From Hyphomicrobiales bacterium (lineage in GTDB: Bacteria; Pseudomonadota; Alphaproteobacteria; Rhizobiales; NORP267), in assembly GCA_021775875.1 (NCBI GenBank), contig JAJFHA010000017.1, positions 62,001-126,000 of the forward strand: DNA of 64,000 nt. Reading direction: 5' to 3'. The position numbers were made by a program, and so were the translations under genes. Each line of letters begins with the position of its first letter. The first letter of the stretch is position 1. This document shows, piece by piece, positions 59,848 to 64,000 of this stretch. Under the pieces are notes generated by a model. The model ran no database searches. It was not told the origin of the DNA and saw only the letters and a list, made by a program, of their open reading frames with translations.

Positions 59848-60693
59848 TTATTCAGCGGCTTCCTTTGTCTGCTCCCCCAGGCGGATATCTCCGTTTTGAG
59901 ATTCCAGGTCGGCAGGGCGGGGCATGCACATGATGTTGTATCCGGCATCCACATAATGGATTTCGCCGGTAACTCCACCTGACAGATCCGAGAGCAGATA
60001 AAGCCCGGCACCGCCCACATCATCTATGGTGACGTTGCGCTTTAGCGGCGAATGATCGCGCTGGTAGGAAAACATGGTGCGGGCATCGGCGATCCCGGCA
60101 CCAGCCAGGGTGCGGATTGGTCCAGCCGAAATGGCATTGACGCGAACCCCGTCGGCACCGAAATCTGATGCCAGATATCTGACACTGGCTTCAAGGCCCG
60201 CTTTGGCGACGCCCATTACGTTGTAATTGGGCATGACCCGTTCAGCGCCGGCAAATGTCAGCGTAATGATGCTGCCACCATCAGTCATCAGGCTGGCTGC
60301 ACGTTTTGCAATTTCAGCGAACGAGAAGCAGGAAATTACCATGGTGCGAACAAAATTATCGCGGCTGGTATCTGCGTACCGGCCTTTTAATTCGTTGCGA
60401 TCGGAATAGGCGATGGCATGAACCAGAAAATCAATCGAGCCCCAGGAATCGCGCAAAACATCAAAGGTCGCATCCACACTGGCGATATCTTCCACATCGC
60501 AATCAAGGACATGTTCAGCGCCAACAGAGTCTGCAAGCGGTGCTACCCGGCGGCCAAACGCATCGCCCTGATAGGTAAATGCAAGCTCCGCGCCCTGCTT
60601 GTGGAGCGCTTGAGCAATGCCCCAAGCAATTGAATGATCGTTGGCGACGCCCATAATCAGGCCCCGCTTACCTTTCATCAGTCCTTCAACCAT
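59848..60693 (-). CDS. fabI: enoyl-[acyl-carrier-protein] reductase (NADH) FabI
   Basis: Last reductive step of fatty acid elongation. 281 residues, short-chain dehydrogenase fold: GLIMGVANDHSIAWGIAQAL (NAD site), FLVHAIAYSDRNELKGRYADTSRDNF (in parts), and the active-site YNVMGVAKAGLEASVRYLA. Target class of triclosan-type inhibitors. Start at MVEGLMKGKRG; a start four codons earlier is possible. Follows fabB on the same strand after 174 bases. Confidence 0.97.
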   Translation of the reverse strand: MVEGLMKGKRGLIMGVANDHSIAWGIAQALHKQGAELAFTYQGDAFGRRVAPLADSVGAEHVLDCDVEDIASVDATFDVLRDSWGSIDFLVHAIAYSDRNELKGRYADTSRDNFVRTMVISCFSFAEIAKRAASLMTDGGSIITLTFAGAERVMPNYNVMGVAKAGLEASVRYLASDFGADGVRVNAISAGPIRTLAGAGIADARTMFSYQRDHSPLKRNVTIDDVGGAGLYLLSDLSGGVTGEIHYVDAGYNIMCMPRPADLESQNGDIRLGEQTKEAAE

Positions 60694-60867
60694 ATTGAAT
60701 TCCACTCAAACCGGACAAACCCAAAACCGGAATAGACCTGTTGTTGGCCCGAGCATCTGCCCCCAGAAAGCTCATTAAATTCCGCCCATATTTGCACAGA
60801 GCAATGGTAAACCGGGATAAACAATTGTGTCCGATTGTGTATCTCGAGACGGGCAAATGCCGCGTCG

Positions 60868-62091
60868 CTATCCGCCAACTCTTGTAAAGGCAAGTGTCGC
60901 ATTGGTGCCGCCAAAACCGAAACTGTTCGAAACAACACAGTTAATTCCGGCATTGTCGATTCTGGACCGGACAATCGGCAAATCCGCGAATTCGGGATCT
61001 ATCTCGGTGATATGAGCAGATTCACAAATGAAATCATGCTCCATCATCAGGAGCGAATAAATCGCTTCCTGCGCACCCGCCGCGCCAAGCGAATGGCCGG
61101 TCAGGGATTTGGTGGCGCTGAAACGCGGCATCTTGTCGCCAAACACTTCGCGCATAGCTTCAATCTCGCGCAAATCCCCAATCGGTGTCGAAGTGGCATG
61201 CGGGTTGATATAGTCCACCGGCTGATCAAGCGTCGCCAGGGCCTGGCGGATACATCTGACCGCACCTTCGCCGGACGGTTGCACCATATCGTAGCCATCG
61301 GACGTGGCACCATAACCGGCAAGTTCTGCGTATATCTTCGCGCCGCGCGCTTTGGCGGCTTCCATTTCTTCCAGAACCAGAACCCCCGCGCCGCCGGCAA
61401 TGACAAAGCCGTCGCGGGTTGCGTCATAGGCCCGGCTCGCTGAGGCAGGCGTATCATTATGTTTGCTCGACATCGCCCCCATCGCGTCAAATAAATCTGA
61501 CATGGTCCAGTGCAGATCTTCACTACCACCGGCGATCATGATGTCCTGCTTGCCCCACTGGATCATTTCTGCCGCATTGCCGATGCAATGGGCCGATGTG
61601 GCACAGGCCGAAGATATTGAATAATTGATGCCCTTGATTTTAAGCGGCGTCGCGAGGGTCGCGGAGGCTGTGCTCGACATGGCTTTTGGCACAGCAAACG
61701 GCCCGATCCGTTTCGGGCTGCCCCGTTCTTCGGTTGTGCGTGCTGCTTCAACAATTGTTGATGTAGAGGGCCCACCGGACCCCATGATCAACCCGGTCCG
61801 CTCGTTTGAAATCTGCTCTTCTTCAAGGCCCGAATCCTGAATAGCTTGTTGGGCGGCGATCCAGTTCCATGCGGCACCTTCGCCCATAAATCGGGTCGTG
61901 CGCCGGTCCAGAATTTCTGAAACATCCAGCTTGGGCGCACCGTGAACCTGGCAGCGAAAGCCCCGTTCCACATAATCTTCAGCCCGGATAATGCCGGATT
62001 TCGCTTCACGCAGAGAAGCAACAACTTCCTGAGTGTTGTTGCCAATCGACGACACAATACCCATTCCGGTAACAACCACACGCCGCATCAT
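60868..62091 (-). CDS. fabB: 3-oxoacyl-[acyl-carrier-protein] synthase I FabB
   Basis: Condensing enzyme required for elongating unsaturated acyl chains made by FabA. 407 residues; catalytic Cys in [16 protein letters not shown], the two His in [11 protein letters not shown] and [18 protein letters not shown]. Starts [19 protein letters not shown]. Lies 100 bases downstream of fabA, the usual fabA-fabB pairing. Confidence 0.97.
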   Translation of the reverse strand: MMRRVVVTGMGIVSSIGNNTQEVVASLREAKSGIIRAEDYVERGFRCQVHGAPKLDVSEILDRRTTRFMGEGAAWNWIAAQQAIQDSGLEEEQISNERTGLIMGSGGPSTSTIVEAARTTEERGSPKRIGPFAVPKAMSSTASATLATPLKIKGINYSISSACATSAHCIGNAAEMIQWGKQDIMIAGGSEDLHWTMSDLFDAMGAMSSKHNDTPASASRAYDATRDGFVIAGGAGVLVLEEMEAAKARGAKIYAELAGYGATSDGYDMVQPSGEGAVRCIRQALATLDQPVDYINPHATSTPIGDLREIEAMREVFGDKMPRFSATKSLTGHSLGAAGAQEAIYSLLMMEHDFICESAHITEIDPEFADLPIVRSRIDNAGINCVVSNSFGFGGTNATLAFTRVGG

Positions 62092-62191
62092 ATTGATCCT
62101 TTCAAAACCCCAAATTCATATGGGTTTGACGACCCCGGGGGTCGGTAATTCTTGTCCAAACAGGATTATTATATTCCGAATTGTGGCACGA

Positions 62192-62704
62192 TCACGAATT
62201 GTCTGTGAACAAACCCACCCGGAGGTCCTTGGCAGTAAAGATAGTCTCGCCATCGGCTTTTAACCACCCGTCCGCAATACCAAGGACAAGTTTTCTTCGG
62301 ATAACCCGCTTTAAATCAAGTCCGAATTCAAGTTTTTTGATGTCCGGGGTTACCATGCCAATAAATTTAACTTCGCCGGTGGCCAATGCCCGACCCCGCC
62401 CAAGCGAGCCGCCCCAGCCGAGAAAAAAACCAAGCAATTGCCACATACCGTCAAGACCAAGGCATCCAGGCATGACCGGATCGCCAATGAAATGGCAGGA
62501 GAAAAACCAGAGATCTGGCCGAATATCAAATTCGGCGCGTACTAGCCCCTTTTCGAATTCACCACCTTCTTCAGAAATTTCTGTGATCCGGTCAATCATA
62601 AGCATGGGAGGCACAGGCAATTGTGCATTGCCTTGACCGAACATTTCGCCACGCCCACAAGCCAGCAATTCTTCGTAATTAAAGCTACTTTGTCGTTCAG
62701 CCAT
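62192..62704 (-). CDS. fabA: 3-hydroxyacyl-[acyl-carrier-protein] dehydratase / isomerase FabA
   Basis: Dehydrates 3-hydroxydecanoyl-ACP and isomerises trans-2 to cis-3 decenoyl-ACP, starting unsaturated fatty acids. 170 residues with the active-site His in [20 protein letters not shown] and the FabA-specific [11 protein letters not shown]. Divergent from irr across a 311-base gap. Confidence 0.97.
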   Translation of the reverse strand: MAERQSSFNYEELLACGRGEMFGQGNAQLPVPPMLMIDRITEISEEGGEFEKGLVRAEFDIRPDLWFFSCHFIGDPVMPGCLGLDGMWQLLGFFLGWGGSLGRGRALATGEVKFIGMVTPDIKKLEFGLDLKRVIRRKLVLGIADGWLKADGETIFTAKDLRVGLFTDNS

Positions 62705-63015
62705 GCCGTATTTCCCAACAACAATTATAATTCATAACCCTGTTAATCTCTATTCATCTACCATACTCATCTTTCTCGCAATAGCTGCTCTTTGACCAAG
62801 GGGATGTTTTGCCAGCAAAAATGGAGATTTCCGAAAAGGTTGACGGACGCAACCTCCTTAGTTGCAAATGCGAATGATTTTCAATAAAGTTTGTGACAGA
62901 TCAAGAATGGTTGTGCGATTACGGTGTTAAAACATCGGTATAATATGGGCGTTTCAAATAATTTTTTGATTACGGGCGTGAACTGAATATTTGACAGGTA
63001 GCCAGGTAAAACGAA
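62705..63015. promoter_or_regulatory. fabA-irr divergent intergenic region with Fur-superfamily-like box
   Basis: This 311-base gap must hold both promoters. At 62862-62884 an interrupted palindrome runs TTGCAAAT, seven bases, ATTTTCAA (one mismatch between arms); on the minus strand the core reads GAAAATCATTCGCATTT, close to Fur-type boxes. It suggests metal control of irr, perhaps autoregulation. No gene seen in the rest. Confidence 0.45.
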
Positions 63016-63432
63016 ATGAACAACAGTCAGACCATCAGGGAAATTCTTAGCAAAGCGGGTCTCCGCCCGACGCGACAGCGGCTGGATTTGGGAGACTTGT
63101 TGTTTACGGGTGTCGATCGTCATCTAACCGCTGAAATGCTGCGCGATGAGGCCATCGGCAAAAATATGCAGATATCATTGGCAACAATCTACAACACCCT
63201 CCACCAATTTACAGAAGCAGGGTTGTTGCGGGAAGTCGCCGTGAGCGGGGTGAAAACATATTTCGATACCAATATCGGAAATCACCACCATTTCTATGTG
63301 TCAGGCAGCAACACAATTCTCGATATTCCTGATGAACAATTGGAAGTGCATGGCATACCGGTTCCGCCCGAAGGCATGGAAGTCAGCCAGATAGATGTTG
63401 TGGTTCACTTGCGCCCCAGCAGAGACGCCTGA
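63016..63432 (+). CDS. irr: iron response regulator Irr (Fur family)
   Basis: 138-residue Fur-family regulator: LRPTRQRLDLGDLLF, MQISLATIYNTLHQFTEAGLL (winged helix), and the Irr-type HHH cluster in NIGNHHHFYVSG. Irr acts under iron limitation and is degraded or inactivated through heme. This protein has no cysteine at all, so it lacks the N-terminal Cys-Pro heme regulatory motif of Bradyrhizobium Irr. Opposite fabA, as in rhizobia. Confidence 0.93.
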   Translation: MNNSQTIREILSKAGLRPTRQRLDLGDLLFTGVDRHLTAEMLRDEAIGKNMQISLATIYNTLHQFTEAGLLREVAVSGVKTYFDTNIGNHHHFYVSGSNTILDIPDEQLEVHGIPVPPEGMEVSQIDVVVHLRPSRDA

Positions 63433-63473
63433 TCCGCTATTGGCGTTCGGGGTCTGCACTGAAAAATCCGGGT

Positions 63474-64000
63474 TTAATTGATAGCTTCGTCCGGATAGGT
63501 GCCGAACAAGAGTTCCTGCTTGATCCATCCTTCAAACTGCCTGATCGATATTTGGCACCATCCGTCTACGCAGCGGTCAAGATCGCAAAGAATGCCGGGG
63601 CTGAGTTTGACAATTGGCGCCCCACCCTCGTCAGGACGATCCCTCAGTGTCAGAAATTCGTCTTCAGACCAGGGTGCCACCAAAATAGTGCGCCGGGCGC
63701 TAAGCAGCGAATGGAAAACCCACCCTTCTTCGCCGTCGCTGTCGCGCACCTGACGCCAGTTTTCAAACTCCGCGACAATCTCCACCGGCAACCCTTGTTG
63801 CAGGAAAACCCAGGAAATTGAATGGTCCTGGCCGGGGCCGCCCCTCACATTGACCCGGTTGGATTTGAGACTGACAAATCGGGGGACTGGCAAACCGCTC
63901 TGACCGACCGACCCGGTTATACCGGTGGTTTGAGCTTGGGAGCTGAATGCAAAAAACGGTGCGGTTATAGCAAAGCTGGTCAAGAAACCAAAAACAAGGA
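63474..64000 (-). CDS. SH3-domain (SH3b) secreted protein, 5' end beyond the window
   Basis: At least 169 residues. The frame remains open to the window edge and the visible N-terminus (GFLTSFAITAPFFAFSSQAQ) is the end of a signal peptide, so the true start lies beyond 64000. Contains two bacterial SH3-like units: LKSNRVNVRGGPGQDHSISW with WRQVRDSDGEEGWVFHSLLS, and a second ending WCQISIRQFEGWIKQELLFG. Likely periplasmic, perhaps peptidoglycan-associated. Converges with irr. Confidence 0.85.
   Translation of the reverse strand, partial: LVFGFLTSFAITAPFFAFSSQAQTTGITGSVGQSGLPVPRFVSLKSNRVNVRGGPGQDHSISWVFLQQGLPVEIVAEFENWRQVRDSDGEEGWVFHSLLSARRTILVAPWSEDEFLTLRDRPDEGGAPIVKLSPGILCDLDRCVDGWCQISIRQFEGWIKQELLFGTYPDEAIN

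Overview
The window is a stretch of alphaproteobacterial chromosome of moderate GC content. Several gene blocks are typical of the class and especially of Hyphomicrobiales-like genomes: dnaK-dnaJ-methyltransferase-pyrF-dapB-gpmA; hrcA/grpE facing rph-rdgB-hemW; trpS-usp-nfuA-tsaB-rimI-fur-plsC-miaB-phoH-ybeY-corC-lnt-HTH-trmB-rimP-nusA-ylxR-infB-rbfA-truB-rpsO-pnp; and fabI-fabB-fabA opposite irr. An ornithine-lipid acyltransferase (OlsB), a two-domain malic enzyme and an Irr regulator fit the same group. A DmdA-like demethylase suggests marine or algal-associated life, but that is inference. No rRNA, tRNA, CRISPR array, phage or transposase gene was recognised.

Layout. 1-1.0 kb: two divergent small lipoprotein genes. 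1.0-7.4 kb: a minus-strand housekeeping block ending in dnaJ-dnaK, with a heat-shock-type promoter upstream of dnaK. 7.6-10.8 kb: MAPEG protein, AlkB-like dioxygenase, grpE, hrcA. 10.9-13.4 kb: the rph-rdgB-hemW operon closed by a terminator. 13.4-17.0 kb is the most accessory-looking part: a NIT-domain chemoreceptor, a second broken copy of the hemW 3' end, and an orphan gene whose start codon abuts a perfect 24-bp hairpin. 17-21 kb: LpoA-like lipoprotein divergent from rsmI, then a strongly foldable, apparently undescribed RNA element (about 257 nt) whose closing helix contains the yraN start codons, then yraN and gshB. 21-26.4 kb: YifB/ComM ATPase, a hybrid histidine kinase, olsB. 26.4-36.1 kb: maeB on the minus strand, then mutS-glnD-murJ. 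36.2-58.1 kb: a long plus-strand translation, RNA-processing and envelope block ending at a strong terminator after pnp. 58.2-64 kb: dmdA-like gene, a decayed interval, fabI, fabB, fabA, irr, and an SH3-domain gene cut by the window edge.

How the genes work together. DnaK, DnaJ, GrpE and HrcA form the chaperone and heat-shock control set. RimP, NusA, YlxR, IF-2, RbfA, TruB, S15 and PNPase serve ribosome assembly, translation initiation and RNA turnover. FabA, FabB and FabI handle fatty acid unsaturation and elongation beside the iron regulator Irr. NfuA has a promoter overlapped by an Irr-box-like palindrome, which links Fe-S delivery to Irr. The points most worth following are the RNA element before yraN, the split hemW tail around the chemoreceptor, and the hairpin-capped orphan gene.
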